A stretch of 50,416 bases of DNA from a virus. The stretch is taken from positions 1 through 50,416 of the IMG/VR virus record IMGVR_UViG_3300046011_003581; one strand, written 5' to 3'. Under the pieces are notes generated by a model. The model did not search any database. It saw only the letters and a list, made by a program, of their open reading frames with translations, and was not told where the DNA came from. The position numbers were made by a program, and so were the translations under genes. This document shows positions 40,836 through 50,320 of the stretch, piece by piece (position 1 is the stretch's first letter; each line of letters starts with the position of its first letter).

Positions 40836-40867
40836 CGGAGGGGGTCAGCCGAACGGGCGCCCCTCCG
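40836..40867 (+). terminator. Strong hairpin after the capsid gene
   Basis: CGGAGGGG (40836-40843) and CCCCTCCG (40860-40867) form eight perfect GC-rich pairs with a 16-base loop. There is no T run, so full intrinsic termination is unlikely. It may pause polymerase, protect the capsid mRNA 3' end, or be cut by RNase III. Confidence 0.5.
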
Positions 40868-40899
40868 ATAACCGAGAGCAGCAGCAAGGAGAAGCAGGT

Positions 40900-41580
40900 A
40901 TGAGAAAGTACATCGGAGTCGCACCGGGCGCCGGAACGTCGGCGCTCTACATTGGCCTCGGGTTCGTCCCGAAGGCCGTCAAGCTCACCAACATCGACCA
41001 GGCGGAAGGCGAGATCCTGGTGTGGAACACCGGCATGTGGCGCGGAGCGACGTGCCCCGGCGGCCGCATCCAGACCGCGATGGCGGGCGACGAAGCCCTC
41101 CAGACGACCGCGGGCGTTGCACCCTACTGGGGTGGAGACCTGATCGCCACCGCGTCGGCGAACTACATCGTCCGGGCCAACGAGGTTGCTGCGTACAGCG
41201 GCGACATGCGGGCCAAGGGCGCGTCCTCTCCGGTGACACGGTGGGTGCAGCATTCCGCCGCGACCGGCCACTTCGACTTCCCGATCAGCACGACCTACGT
41301 GAACGTGGGCTCGCTGGTGTGGATCCGCTCGGATGCCACCGGGATCATGCGGCCCTACGTGGTCCGCGCCGTGTCGAACGATGGCGACGCCACGAACGAC
41401 ATCACCCTGGACGCCTCCGTGGGTTCGGGCACCGTCGAGCGCATCACGTACTTCAGCGACTTCGTGCAGGCCCCCGTGGGCTTCACGATGCCGCAGGGGA
41501 TCGTGGTCAACGACGTGACGTACCTGAACGTGACCTCGCAGGAGTTCGCCATCGAGGCGGAGGACCTGGGCGACCTGTAA
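40900..41580 (+). CDS. Structural protein, putative capsid decoration
   Basis: 226 residues, AAGGAGAAGC upstream. Almost entirely beta-rich, with Gly/Thr/Val/Ala, no cysteine clusters (one Cys), and internal strands such as ITLDASVGSGTVERITYFSDF. Position immediately after the major capsid protein, with its own strong ribosome binding site, suggests an abundant head decoration or stabilising protein. No family recognised. Confidence 0.6.
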   Translation: MRKYIGVAPGAGTSALYIGLGFVPKAVKLTNIDQAEGEILVWNTGMWRGATCPGGRIQTAMAGDEALQTTAGVAPYWGGDLIATASANYIVRANEVAAYSGDMRAKGASSPVTRWVQHSAATGHFDFPISTTYVNVGSLVWIRSDATGIMRPYVVRAVSNDGDATNDITLDASVGSGTVERITYFSDFVQAPVGFTMPQGIVVNDVTYLNVTSQEFAIEAEDLGDL

Positions 41581-41607
41581 CCGGGTCGGACGTGACACCG
41601 GAAACCA

Positions 41608-41648
41608 CTGACATCCGGGGGTGTCGCTGATGGCACCCCCGGAGTCAG
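41608..41648 (+). terminator. Long GC hairpin after the decoration gene
   Basis: CTGAC (41608-41612) plus CCGGGGGTG (41615-41623) pair with CACCCCCGG (41634-41642) plus GTCAG (41644-41648): 14 pairs with one small internal loop and a 10-base apex. No T run follows. It resembles the hairpin after the capsid gene and may set mRNA ends between highly and weakly expressed genes. Confidence 0.55.
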
Positions 41649-41672
41649 ATCAGCACAAAGGAGAAATCGCCA

Positions 41673-42263
41673 ATGAGCGAAAGTCCCAAGATGCGCGAAG
41701 ACGAGTGCGTGAAGCTAGGCAAGGACAACAAACCGTTCGGGAGTGAGGCGTCGGCTCAACAGTCGCTTCTCAACCTCGGACTCGACGGAGACGTGTGGGG
41801 CATCTACCGCTACGAAGGTGGACATGCGCTGATGAAGCACAAGTTCGCCAACCAGCGGCGCGAGGATGCGGATGCGGAAGTCGCCAAGCGCGCCAAGGAC
41901 GCCAAGGCGAAGCCCGCGAAGTACCGGAAGATCAGGCTAGCCGGCCGCGGCAGCCCGAGCGACTGGCCGCAGGGATGGGCCAACGCCAACGGCATGTACC
42001 CGGCTGGGCTCCAGATCGAGCGCGGGAAGGTGGTTGTCCTCCCCGAGATCATCGTGAGCGTCCTGCGCGACGCCCATGTGCCCGTGTTCCAGAGGCCGAA
42101 GGATCGGCCCGAAGTTCCGATGGTGGAGGGCGAGCCCGTCTACACGTTCCCCTTCGACGACATGGGCGAGGCGACAGAGGCGGAGTTCAACGAGTTCATG
42201 CAGCGCGGGCGCCTGGCGGCCAACGCCACGGTGGAGAAGTACCGCCGCGAACACAATGGATGA
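41673..42263 (+). CDS. Hypothetical head-tail region protein
   Basis: 196 residues, AAAGGAGAAATCGCC upstream. Charged N-terminal half; a VWGIYRYEGGHALMKHKF strand pair and a later PQGWANANGMYPAGLQ segment. No family known. It lies between the decoration gene and the head-tail adaptor. Confidence 0.6.
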   Translation: MSESPKMREDECVKLGKDNKPFGSEASAQQSLLNLGLDGDVWGIYRYEGGHALMKHKFANQRREDADAEVAKRAKDAKAKPAKYRKIRLAGRGSPSDWPQGWANANGMYPAGLQIERGKVVVLPEIIVSVLRDAHVPVFQRPKDRPEVPMVEGEPVYTFPFDDMGEATEAEFNEFMQRGRLAANATVEKYRREHNG

Positions 42264-42297
42264 CCGGTGGCTTGCGGGCGCCGGGAGGTAAAAGGCT

Positions 42298-42954
42298 GTG
42301 ACCGGCATCTATAAGTGGTCCGACTTGCGCGAATTGGCGTTCCCAGAGATTCAAGGGTGCCCTCCCGCGCTTTTCGATCAGGCCATGTACGCGGCGAGTC
42401 GTGAGTTCTGCGCTCGCTCTCGGGCGTGGGAAGATGAACTGACGATCAACCTCGTCGCCGATCAGGCGGCATACGCCCTGAAGCCGAAGTGGCAGGCCGG
42501 TGTCGAGGGCGTCAAGGACGTGAGGATCAACACCGCAGCCGGTGTGACGGCGGGGACTCCTGGGAACAGGATCGATGACCGCGAATGGTCTGTGACGCGC
42601 TCCGATTCAGGGAGCATGACGCAGATCGAGCTTTCCGGGACGTACACGCCATCCGAGAGCATCACGAGCGGCATGACGCTGACGGCGATACTCATTCCGG
42701 ATGCCGGGGAGCACCAACTCCCGACGTGGTTCCTCCAGCGGCACTACGAGGCAATCCTTGGGGTGACGCTGGCGGACCTGATGACGCGCCACGAGGACGA
42801 CGCCTGGTACAACCCGGTGCGGGCGAACTACTGGCGGAAGCGGTACGGGTCGAAGATCGGCCGTGCGCGCTTCGACGTGATCAACCGCGGGCGGCTTCGT
42901 CCGCGCGGACTCCTTGAGGATGACGATGCTTCCGAGAGGGGGTACTACGAATGA
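42298..42954 (+). CDS. Putative head-tail adaptor protein
   Basis: 218 residues from GTG 42298 behind GGGAGG. The helical N-terminus (ALFDQAMYAASREFCARSRAWEDELTINLVADQAAYAL) followed by a beta insert and a C-terminal helical bundle (HYEAILGVTLADLMTRHEDDAWYNP, then a basic YWRKRYGSKIGRAR) is the shape of the tail-tube A / gp4-type adaptor family of podovirus-like phages. It would bind under the portal and join it to the tail. The next gene overlaps by four bases. Confidence 0.65.
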   Translation: MTGIYKWSDLRELAFPEIQGCPPALFDQAMYAASREFCARSRAWEDELTINLVADQAAYALKPKWQAGVEGVKDVRINTAAGVTAGTPGNRIDDREWSVTRSDSGSMTQIELSGTYTPSESITSGMTLTAILIPDAGEHQLPTWFLQRHYEAILGVTLADLMTRHEDDAWYNPVRANYWRKRYGSKIGRARFDVINRGRLRPRGLLEDDDASERGYYE

Positions 42955-43301
42955 GTGTCACAGTGGCACAGTCCGTGATCGACATTCGCTCCGCCGTGAA
43001 GGACGAGACAGGTACGGTGTGGGACAAGACCGCCGACATTCTGCCTCGGATCAACGAGGCATTGCAGCACCTCTACGCCGTTCGCCCGGCAGCATTCTAC
43101 GTCACCAAGATCGTCGTTGCGCCTCCGGCCGCGCTGACCGCCCTTACCGGCAATCTCCCCGTCATGGATCACTACGCCCCCGCCGTTGTGGCGTATGCGG
43201 CGCACTTGCTTCTCATGCAGGGGAAGCGTGACGGAGACATCGAACTTGCGGGAGTGAACCGCGACAAGTGGAGCAGCATCGTATTCCCACGCAGGAGGTA
43301 G
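42951..43301 (+). CDS. Putative tail-completion/adaptor protein
   Basis: 116 residues from an ATGA overlap. Pattern WDKTADILPRINEALQHLYAVRPAAF, TKIVVAPPAALT, and a helical end. It resembles the short tail-connection proteins that follow the head-tail adaptor in podovirus-like phages, and seems shorter than most of these. The stop overlaps the ribosome binding site of the fibre gene. Confidence 0.55.
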   Translation: MSVTVAQSVIDIRSAVKDETGTVWDKTADILPRINEALQHLYAVRPAAFYVTKIVVAPPAALTALTGNLPVMDHYAPAVVAYAAHLLLMQGKRDGDIELAGVNRDKWSSIVFPRRR

Positions 43302-43304
43302 ACC

Positions 43305-46300
43305 GTGCGCAAGACTATTCTCGCCTTGGTGGCAAGCATCATCGCCGCGGCCGGCGCCGTTGCGGACACCGTCGTTATGACCATCGACCTGTCCTCAAAG
43401 GACGTTACCGTGGAGGACACCATCTCCATCCGCGAGACGGTGCCGGTGCAGATCGTGAACATCGGCGGGAGCGACGCCGCCAATCTCACGCTTCGGCTGC
43501 TGGACAATGACGGGAATGTCTACGCCCAGAAGGTGGGCTTCACTGACGTAGGGAATTACATCGCCTATGGGTCCATCGACCTGAACACGCAGGAACTCGT
43601 GGACTACTTCGAGGGCGCCGCCATGCAGACGCGGAGGGCCTTCACCATCGGCCTGTGGGACACCAGCCTCAACCGGCTCTTGATCAACGACGTAATCACC
43701 GTTCAGAACAATCCCTATGTCGCAGGGATGCCGGGGCCGTCTACGGTTGGCGTGACCTACATGGCGGTGGGGACGTACGACTCGAACACGAACGGAATCG
43801 TGGACACGAGCGATGCGTTGATTGACCTTCTGGCGAATCCCCCCTGGATGAGCCTCGGGACCAACGACTCCGTGCAGTCAGGGGTGGCGGCCAACTCCGG
43901 GGCGAACACTTGGGTTGACTTCCCTGTGGCCTACACCGGCACGGTGACCGTTGTCGCATCGCCCAGCGATGACTTCACCTACGAGGCAACCATCAAGGTG
44001 CAAGAGCCGGTGGCGACCACTGGGTTTTACTTCACCGTGAGCAGCGCGGCCGGAACCGTCACGAACGCCTGGCGGGTGTTCTGGGTGGCGAGTCCGAAGT
44101 CGGCGACAGGCTCCGGGACAGGGAGCGTGGTGCAGTACACGGACGCGGACGCGATCGCTGCTGTGAGCAACGTGCTGGGGACGGCCGCATGGGTGGACGT
44201 GGGGACGGATTCTAACGATGTTCCCACCTACGCCGATGTGCTGGCGATTGCGGGTGGTACGGACTCAGTGACGAATGCGTACCGGGTGGAGTTCAGCTTC
44301 GCTGACAGCAATACGTGGGACGCGGTTGCCGGTACGCGCGGCAGCGTGTCTAAGGTTGGTCGTCAGTTGGCGTTCAAGCTCCCGAATGCGTATAGCGTGC
44401 GTGGAGGGCTTACAAGTTCAGTAGCGTTCCCTGCTGGTCCATGGGCTTCCGCCGTTCGATACTACGAGATTGCCGCCAGCGGCGTCACGAGCGCCAAAAT
44501 CCTCGACGAGACCATCACTCTTGCCGACATCTCAGACGCGGCCGAGGCGACACTCGTTGCTCGCGCCGGAAACGTTGATTCTGCCTCTAACACCACCTAC
44601 TCCGCCGGGACGACGCAGGCGTTCGACGTGGCAACGGCCAACACGGCGACCATTGGCACCGGAAGCGTTGCGCGCCTCAACGTCACGGCTCCCGAATTGT
44701 CGGAGGATGGAATGTTTCTCGACGCTGGATCGTGGACATACGACACGAACTACTGGACGCTGGGATTCGGAGCCCTCTACTACCAGTCGAGCGGAACGTC
44801 CCACAAGACGATCTACCGGGATATTGACGCCATCGCCGGCCGCACCTACACCGTCACCTACGAACTCTACCTGGATGGTGTCGGCGTTCGGTTCACGTCA
44901 AACGTCGGCGGGAACGCAGGGACGCCGCGCCTGGCGGATGGTGCCTACACGGATACCATCGTGGCGGGCACCAACGGACTTCTGACCTTCACCGTGGCGC
45001 CGCTGCTGGGCGGAGAGGTGTACGCCCTGGTGTGGAACGTGGACGTGCGCGACGCCAACAGCGAGATCGTGATGACCAATGGCGTGATCAACGTTGGCGG
45101 GCGCACCGTGACGTGGGACAAAATCGCCCTATGGGACTCGGGAACGGTCGGCGGCGGCACGTCCACCAACTCCACGCATCTCGGCGGGGTGGCGGCGGCT
45201 CTGTACGCCACGGACGTTGAGGCGGCCGCGCTGGTGACGGCCCACAACACGAATGCGAGCGCCCACACCGCGCGCTTCGCTCTGAAGCAGGACGCGGCCA
45301 CCGCGGCGACGGACGCGGAGTTGAGCGCCCATGCGACGAACGCGGCTCCGCACGCCGCTCAATTCGCCGCCAAGCAACCCATCGACGCGGACCTGACGAA
45401 GCTGGCGACGAACAACGGCGGGAGCCTGACCAACCTTCAGCCGTTCAGGACCGCGTGGAAGCTCGCCTACGGCAACGGATCGGCGCAGTGGACGGAGATC
45501 GCCCTGGGCGCGTCCGGGCAGTACCTTCGCAGCGCAGGGCCTTCCTCCGCCCCATCCTGGTACACCCCCAACCTGAGCGCGACGGCCACGAACGTCTACA
45601 TGGCTGACCTGCTGGACACCTTCACCAACGGGAACTTCGTCGTCGGTGACGGCACCAACCTGACGCAGCGCACCGTTGCGCAAGTGAAGACCATCCTCGG
45701 CACTGACACGGTTACGGGCGTCCCCGACCTGGCGAGCCCTGTGACCAACGGAGTGATGATCTCCACGGGCGGCACGTCCTGGGCGGCGGTGTCGCTGGCT
45801 ACGGCGCAAAGCATCCTCGGGATTGGCGGGGCTACGAACGTCCAATTCGCAGACATGCAAATGTCCGGCACATCGAACGACGTTGCCGTCTCCCACGGCG
45901 GGACTACGTGGACCAACGAACCCTTCCTCGACGTGCTGAACACGGTTGTCGCCGGCGCCGGTGGATGGTACTCGTTCAACATCGACGCGCAGACGATAGA
46001 CGGCCTGGACTCGGGGGCGTTTCTGCAAACCACGGCGAGCATCGACGCGCTTTCGGACGTGGAAACCAATGGGGTCACGGCCGGAGACACGCTGATCTGG
46101 GACGGATCGAAGTTCGCGCCCGGCACCCTGGCGACGGACACGAACGCGCTGGAAGCCCTCTGGCAGGCTGACGACGCGACCCTGAGCAACGCCGTGGCTC
46201 TGGCGTGGGCGGACGACGATACCGCACTAAGCAACGCGCTGGTGAGCGCCTACGGGGCGGCGGACACGGTAGTGAGCAACGCCGTCGTGGCGGGGTACGG

Positions 46301-47153
46301 GGCGGCCGACACGTCCCTGAGCAACGCCATGACGCAGGCGTTCCTGACTGGGTACACGAACCTTGTCCTGTCCATCTCCGCCGGGGACGCTGCGAACAGC
46401 AACGACGTGACGGCCAAGGTGGCGAGTTACCTGAAGAAGGACGGATCCGTGGCGATGACCGGAAACCTGAACATGGGAGGGCACTCGATCACGAATATCG
46501 CTGCGGCGTCGCTTGGGTTTGCGGGGGGTGGCACGATCAGCGCCGCTAAGGTCGCGACGTGGGATGCGACGGCGACGGCGTCAAACCTGTTCGCCAAGAA
46601 GGCGGCGGACCTCACGCAATTCACCGTGGGAGGGGCGTCCGGGCAGGTGTTCAAGAGTAACGGCAGCGGTGGAGGTGCGTGGTCTGACGATAGCACGTCT
46701 GCTTCATCTGTTTGCTTGGTGCAAGTGTTTGCAAGTGGTTCTCAGACAATCACGGCATCCAACGGAGGAACATGGCAGTCGTTGTCGTGGACGGAATCCA
46801 TAGACATTGGATCGAACTTCGCGCTGACGCAGTTCACAGCCCCAGAAACGGCGGAATATCGCGCGTCCGTCTCGGTCCCGATTCGGCTCTTGTCGTCATC
46901 ACAGGCATCTACCGCGTATGTCCGGTTGCGGAAGAATGGAACCACGCCGCTGTATGTTGCGTATGCGGCGCTCTCCACCATCTCACCAGTGAGCGTGAAT
47001 CGTGCTTGTATTTCCTTCTCGATCGTCCTCTCGCTCACGGCAGGAGACATTCTCACGCTCGATGCGGCGAAGTCAGGGAACGACGTGTCTATTGAATACT
47101 CAGTCGATGCGACGCAGGCAGTCATGGCGTCAATGAATGTCGAAAAACTGTGA
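43305..47153 (+). CDS. Large tail fibre/adhesin with N-terminal signal peptide
   Basis: 1,282 residues from GTG 43305, AGGAGGTAGACC upstream. Residues 1-20 are a Sec signal peptide (MRKT, hydrophobic core, Ala-Val-Ala). Next are beta domains (to about 600), then a repeat zone: His/Asn repeats of the form NTNASAHTARFALKQ and ATNAAPHAAQFAAKQ (about 645-690), QPIDADLTKLATNNGGSL, and later four repeats of the S-N-A-V/L-Y-G-A-A-D-T type (about 960-1010) that look like a trimeric coiled coil. The last 150 residues form a jelly-roll-like tip (C1q/TNF-like shape) fit for receptor binding. This is a phage tail-fibre architecture, but the signal peptide is not. It may be a host-surface adhesin encoded by the phage or a fibre with unusual assembly. 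Confidence 0.75.
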   Translation: MRKTILALVASIIAAAGAVADTVVMTIDLSSKDVTVEDTISIRETVPVQIVNIGGSDAANLTLRLLDNDGNVYAQKVGFTDVGNYIAYGSIDLNTQELVDYFEGAAMQTRRAFTIGLWDTSLNRLLINDVITVQNNPYVAGMPGPSTVGVTYMAVGTYDSNTNGIVDTSDALIDLLANPPWMSLGTNDSVQSGVAANSGANTWVDFPVAYTGTVTVVASPSDDFTYEATIKVQEPVATTGFYFTVSSAAGTVTNAWRVFWVASPKSATGSGTGSVVQYTDADAIAAVSNVLGTAAWVDVGTDSNDVPTYADVLAIAGGTDSVTNAYRVEFSFADSNTWDAVAGTRGSVSKVGRQLAFKLPNAYSVRGGLTSSVAFPAGPWASAVRYYEIAASGVTSAKILDETITLADISDAAEATLVARAGNVDSASNTTYSAGTTQAFDVATANTATIGTGSVARLNVTAPELSEDGMFLDAGSWTYDTNYWTLGFGALYYQSSGTSHKTIYRDIDAIAGRTYTVTYELYLDGVGVRFTSNVGGNAGTPRLADGAYTDTIVAGTNGLLTFTVAPLLGGEVYALVWNVDVRDANSEIVMTNGVINVGGRTVTWDKIALWDSGTVGGGTSTNSTHLGGVAAALYATDVEAAALVTAHNTNASAHTARFALKQDAATAATDAELSAHATNAAPHAAQFAAKQPIDADLTKLATNNGGSLTNLQPFRTAWKLAYGNGSAQWTEIALGASGQYLRSAGPSSAPSWYTPNLSATATNVYMADLLDTFTNGNFVVGDGTNLTQRTVAQVKTILGTDTVTGVPDLASPVTNGVMISTGGTSWAAVSLATAQSILGIGGATNVQFADMQMSGTSNDVAVSHGGTTWTNEPFLDVLNTVVAGAGGWYSFNIDAQTIDGLDSGAFLQTTASIDALSDVETNGVTAGDTLIWDGSKFAPGTLATDTNALEALWQADDATLSNAVALAWADDDTALSNALVSAYGAADTVVSNAVVAGYGAADTSLSNAMTQAFLTGYTNLVLSISAGDAANSNDVTAKVASYLKKDGSVAMTGNLNMGGHSITNIAAASLGFAGGGTISAAKVATWDATATASNLFAKKAADLTQFTVGGASGQVFKSNGSGGGAWSDDSTSASSVCLVQVFASGSQTITASNGGTWQSLSWTESIDIGSNFALTQFTAPETAEYRASVSVPIRLLSSSQASTAYVRLRKNGTTPLYVAYAALSTISPVSVNRACISFSIVLSLTAGDILTLDAAKSGNDVSIEYSVDATQAVMASMNVEKL

Positions 47154-47161
47154 GGCCCCGC

Positions 47162-49027
47162 ATGAAACCCATCATCCACATCCTTCTTATCGCCCTCACC
47201 GCACCTCTCCTCTCCCTGGCCCAGCTTCCCAACAACTCCGTTACGGTCTCGGGAGCCCACATCGCCACCGAGGAGTGGGTGGCACTCCAACCCGAGCTTG
47301 ACCCCGCCGTGCCCGTCCACAACACGAACGCGACGGCGCACTCCGCGCTATTCGCAGCGGCCCGCACGAACGCGACCTCGATCAACGGCGTCCCTGTGGC
47401 GACGGTGACGGCGGGCGCGGCGGCGGGGGCTTTGGCACTTCAAGTCGAATCTGACACCCTCCAAAGCGTCGTGACACGCGGGGGAGAGGTAACGTCTGGA
47501 GATGTCACTATCGACGCGGCCAATGCGGGGACGAACACCTACGGCGGGAAGCTATCCATTCTCGGGGAGCGCGTTCAGATAGGTGGAGGTTCAGCCTTTG
47601 GAGTTGGGTCTATGGCCGTAGGCGTTTCGTCGGTAGCGAGTGGGTTGGGTGCGGTTGCGCGAGGTGGATTGGCTCAGGCTGAAGGGCCGTATTCTCAGGC
47701 AGATGGCTACGACGTGACGGCAGCAGGAGACTATTCGTATGCGGGTGGGAACCGCGCCGTCGCAGCGCACGACAACTCCTACGTCTGGTCGGACGGGCAG
47801 GCGTACACATCCACCGTGGCACGCCAGCGGTCAGCCTACGCCGCGAACGGCCACAGGCTCGACGGCGGGGCGGTGACTCACAACGGCACCAACCTACTGA
47901 CCTACGTTGCTCCGCACAACCAGCCCGCGAGCACGGTCACGAACCTGACGGCTGCTATAGAGGCTGCGTCGATCCAAGACGGCGACACGCTCACGCTTGG
48001 GTTGCAGGGGCCGGATGGGGCCGCAACCAACAGCTACGTCACTTTGCACCAGTTGCAGGATTCTGCTTCGACGTACCGCACTTGGCAGTTCTGGAGCGGT
48101 AGCAACTCGACAATCCTTGCCGGGGCGAAGGCAATGAGGACGATTGACGAAGGGAATCCTCCCGCTCCTAATCTCAACACCGTGACGGTCAACGGCAATG
48201 CTCAGTATATCACCTATTGCTCAAAGCCGATTGGTGTCACATCCATCAAGTCAGGTCTGTATCAGGTCAACGCTACGATGTACCGATCTACCATTGGCGC
48301 AGATGCGTGCAGCGTGTCGGCTGAAATCTACTTGAGGACCGCACTAGGTGTGGAAACCGAACTGACGGCGGTTTCGGGTACGGCGGCACAGACCATTAGC
48401 GGAACCTCGCTTGAGTACATCTACAGCCTTAACGTAATCAGCAACTACACGACGCTTGCCACGGACTCAATCCTGTTGCGGTTCAAGACTTCGGCGGTGG
48501 GTGGCGCACCCGTAACGTTAAACATCGGTCAGGGGTTCTTGAGCGTACCCATTCCGAGCACGCAGTTTGCAACCAAGGCAACGACGTTATCCGGATACGG
48601 GATAACCGACGCGCAACCCCTCGACGCCGACCTGACGCGGCTGGCGGGCAATGATGGTTCGAGCCTCGTGTACCCGACGAACATCACGACCATCGCGGCG
48701 GGGGCCACAGGCACCAATCAGGTGTACCTGACGGCGGGATACATTAATCACGTTCGTATGCTGGCGACGAACGCGACGCTGAAAGTGTGGATGCCAGCTA
48801 CAGCGGGCAGCGTTCGCAGCTATTCTAGGGTGTCAATTTACAACCCCAATCTAAAGCCCGTGATATGGGGTTCAGCGGGTGGCAGCATTTACTGGCCGAG
48901 CAACGGCACCTACACGGCAACGGCGCGAAGCGTCAACAAGTTCGGCGTGGTCCATATTATGAGCGGGACTGCGGCGCACGAAGCGATCCTAGTCGCCACC
49001 AACGCCACGGAGTTGTTCTACCCATGA
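47162..49027 (+). CDS. Tail fibre-like adhesin with YadA-type repeats and signal peptide
   Basis: 621 residues from ATG 47162 (GTG 47150 also in frame). Signal peptide at 1-20 or so (MKPIIHILLIALTAPLLSLAQ). A NTNATAHSALFAAART repeat like those of the previous gene follows. Residues about 135-200 carry left-handed beta-roll repeats of the YadA/Hep_Hag kind (SMAVGVSSVASGLGAVARGG, SQADGYDVTAAGDYSYAGG). Then a beta domain (about 300-450) and a PLDADLTRLAGNDGSSLV motif shared with the previous gene. It would be a trimeric adhesin-like fibre. The two proteins seem to be related modular fibres. Confidence 0.7.
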   Translation: MKPIIHILLIALTAPLLSLAQLPNNSVTVSGAHIATEEWVALQPELDPAVPVHNTNATAHSALFAAARTNATSINGVPVATVTAGAAAGALALQVESDTLQSVVTRGGEVTSGDVTIDAANAGTNTYGGKLSILGERVQIGGGSAFGVGSMAVGVSSVASGLGAVARGGLAQAEGPYSQADGYDVTAAGDYSYAGGNRAVAAHDNSYVWSDGQAYTSTVARQRSAYAANGHRLDGGAVTHNGTNLLTYVAPHNQPASTVTNLTAAIEAASIQDGDTLTLGLQGPDGAATNSYVTLHQLQDSASTYRTWQFWSGSNSTILAGAKAMRTIDEGNPPAPNLNTVTVNGNAQYITYCSKPIGVTSIKSGLYQVNATMYRSTIGADACSVSAEIYLRTALGVETELTAVSGTAAQTISGTSLEYIYSLNVISNYTTLATDSILLRFKTSAVGGAPVTLNIGQGFLSVPIPSTQFATKATTLSGYGITDAQPLDADLTRLAGNDGSSLVYPTNITTIAAGATGTNQVYLTAGYINHVRMLATNATLKVWMPATAGSVRSYSRVSIYNPNLKPVIWGSAGGSIYWPSNGTYTATARSVNKFGVVHIMSGTAAHEAILVATNATELFYP

Positions 49028-49773
49028 AGCGGACACTCGCACTACTCCTGACGCTTCTCCCATGCCTGACGTTCGGGCAGAGCATGGCCGCGCACCACGG
49101 GGCGGCGGGGGCGTTGCGGTTGGACTCCGCGCCCGCATCCCCGATCGGCTGGTGGCGCTGCAACACCGATCCGGCGTCATATACGCCGTGGGGCATCAAG
49201 GACGAGTCTGCGAACGCCAACAACGCAGTGCAATCATCCTCCGCCAACCGCCCGACGTACACCGCCACATCGGGAGGCTACGTAACGTCTGACGGTAACG
49301 ATTTTGCAGACGCCGGCGAGGGTGGTGGATTGTTCGACTTCACCTCGGCCTACACCATCACGGCGTGGATATACCTGCCCGCCGCCGACGAGGCTGCGAT
49401 AGTTGAAAAGGGCTACTTCACATCCACCGGCGGCTACATGCTCCGAGTCAACGGAACCAATGTCGCCATGTACGTCCGCAAGGCGAACCGGAGTTCTGCC
49501 CCCATTGCAACCGGAGCGTGGCAGCACGTCGTTGGAAAATGGGACGGGGCGAGCACCTACATTTATATCAACGGCGCGGAGAAGGACAAGGACGCCTTCG
49601 CATTTGCACCAACAGACACGACAAACACACTTCAAATTGCGCGATACTCACCAACATTTGCCCTTGCCGCCAGCCTGTCCGACATACGGGTTTACAACGT
49701 GTCATTGTCGGCGGCTGCAATCATGGAAATGTATATGGCTGAACCCACCGTTGCGGCTGGCGGTAAGAGATAG
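49024..49773 (+). CDS. Exported LamG/concanavalin-like lectin protein
   Basis: 249 residues from ATG 49024 (ATGA overlap). Signal peptide at 1-19 (MKRT, Leu-rich core, FGQ). The mature part is a LamG-like jelly roll: a WWRCNTDP start, FDFTSAYTITAWIYLP, EAAIVEKGYFTSTGGYMLRVN, TGAWQHVVGKWDGASTYIYINGAEK and a final DIRVYNVSLSAAAIMEMY. Such domains bind carbohydrate. Together with the two fibre genes it suggests a surface-binding function. Confidence 0.8.
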   Translation: MKRTLALLLTLLPCLTFGQSMAAHHGAAGALRLDSAPASPIGWWRCNTDPASYTPWGIKDESANANNAVQSSSANRPTYTATSGGYVTSDGNDFADAGEGGGLFDFTSAYTITAWIYLPAADEAAIVEKGYFTSTGGYMLRVNGTNVAMYVRKANRSSAPIATGAWQHVVGKWDGASTYIYINGAEKDKDAFAFAPTDTTNTLQIARYSPTFALAASLSDIRVYNVSLSAAAIMEMYMAEPTVAAGGKR

Positions 49774-49783
49774 CGAGGACACA

Positions 49784-50320
49784 ATGAACTATTGCCACCT
49801 GACAGACGCCACCTGGAACCCCCGCCCGCTGCCGAGCCGCTTCGGGGAGATCAGCGAGAACTACTTCAACAGCGACACCGCCGACATCCTGCGCGACGGC
49901 TGGCGCGTTGCCGTACCCGCGACGGTTGAAGCTGGAGCACGGTACGCCAGCGCGGTCGCGTTCACCGACGCCGAGGCCCGCGAGGTCGCCACCATCACCG
50001 CAACGGCGGCACAGGTCGCAGCGGAGCAGGCGGCGTCAGAGGCGACAGCAGAGGCGGACGCCAAGAGCGCACGGATGGCCGAGATTGTCCCGCTCTACGG
50101 TCCCGCCGTTGGTATGCTGGCGCAACTCCTCGCCGCCTTCGGACTCGAAATGCCGATCACCGCACCCGTCGCCATGCCCGCCGTCTACGCCAAGTGGAAG
50201 TCCGACGACAAGCTGGGGCCGGATGCGACGATGCTGCTGGCCGTGTACTCGCAGCTTGGAGCGGCACTCAGCGACGACGACATCTACGCAATCGGCAAGG
50301 CTATAGGAGTGGCGAAGTAG
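49784..50320 (+). CDS. Hypothetical tail-region protein
   Basis: 178 residues from ATG 49784 (GCGAGGACAC upstream). N-terminal folded part with Trp/Tyr, an Ala/Glu-rich coiled coil (about 60-105), then a helical end. No signal peptide. It may be a fibre chaperone or a small tail component; no family known. The last codon region contains one CGAAGTAGGC. Confidence 0.55.
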   Translation: MNYCHLTDATWNPRPLPSRFGEISENYFNSDTADILRDGWRVAVPATVEAGARYASAVAFTDAEAREVATITATAAQVAAEQAASEATAEADAKSARMAEIVPLYGPAVGMLAQLLAAFGLEMPITAPVAMPAVYAKWKSDDKLGPDATMLLAVYSQLGAALSDDDIYAIGKAIGVAK

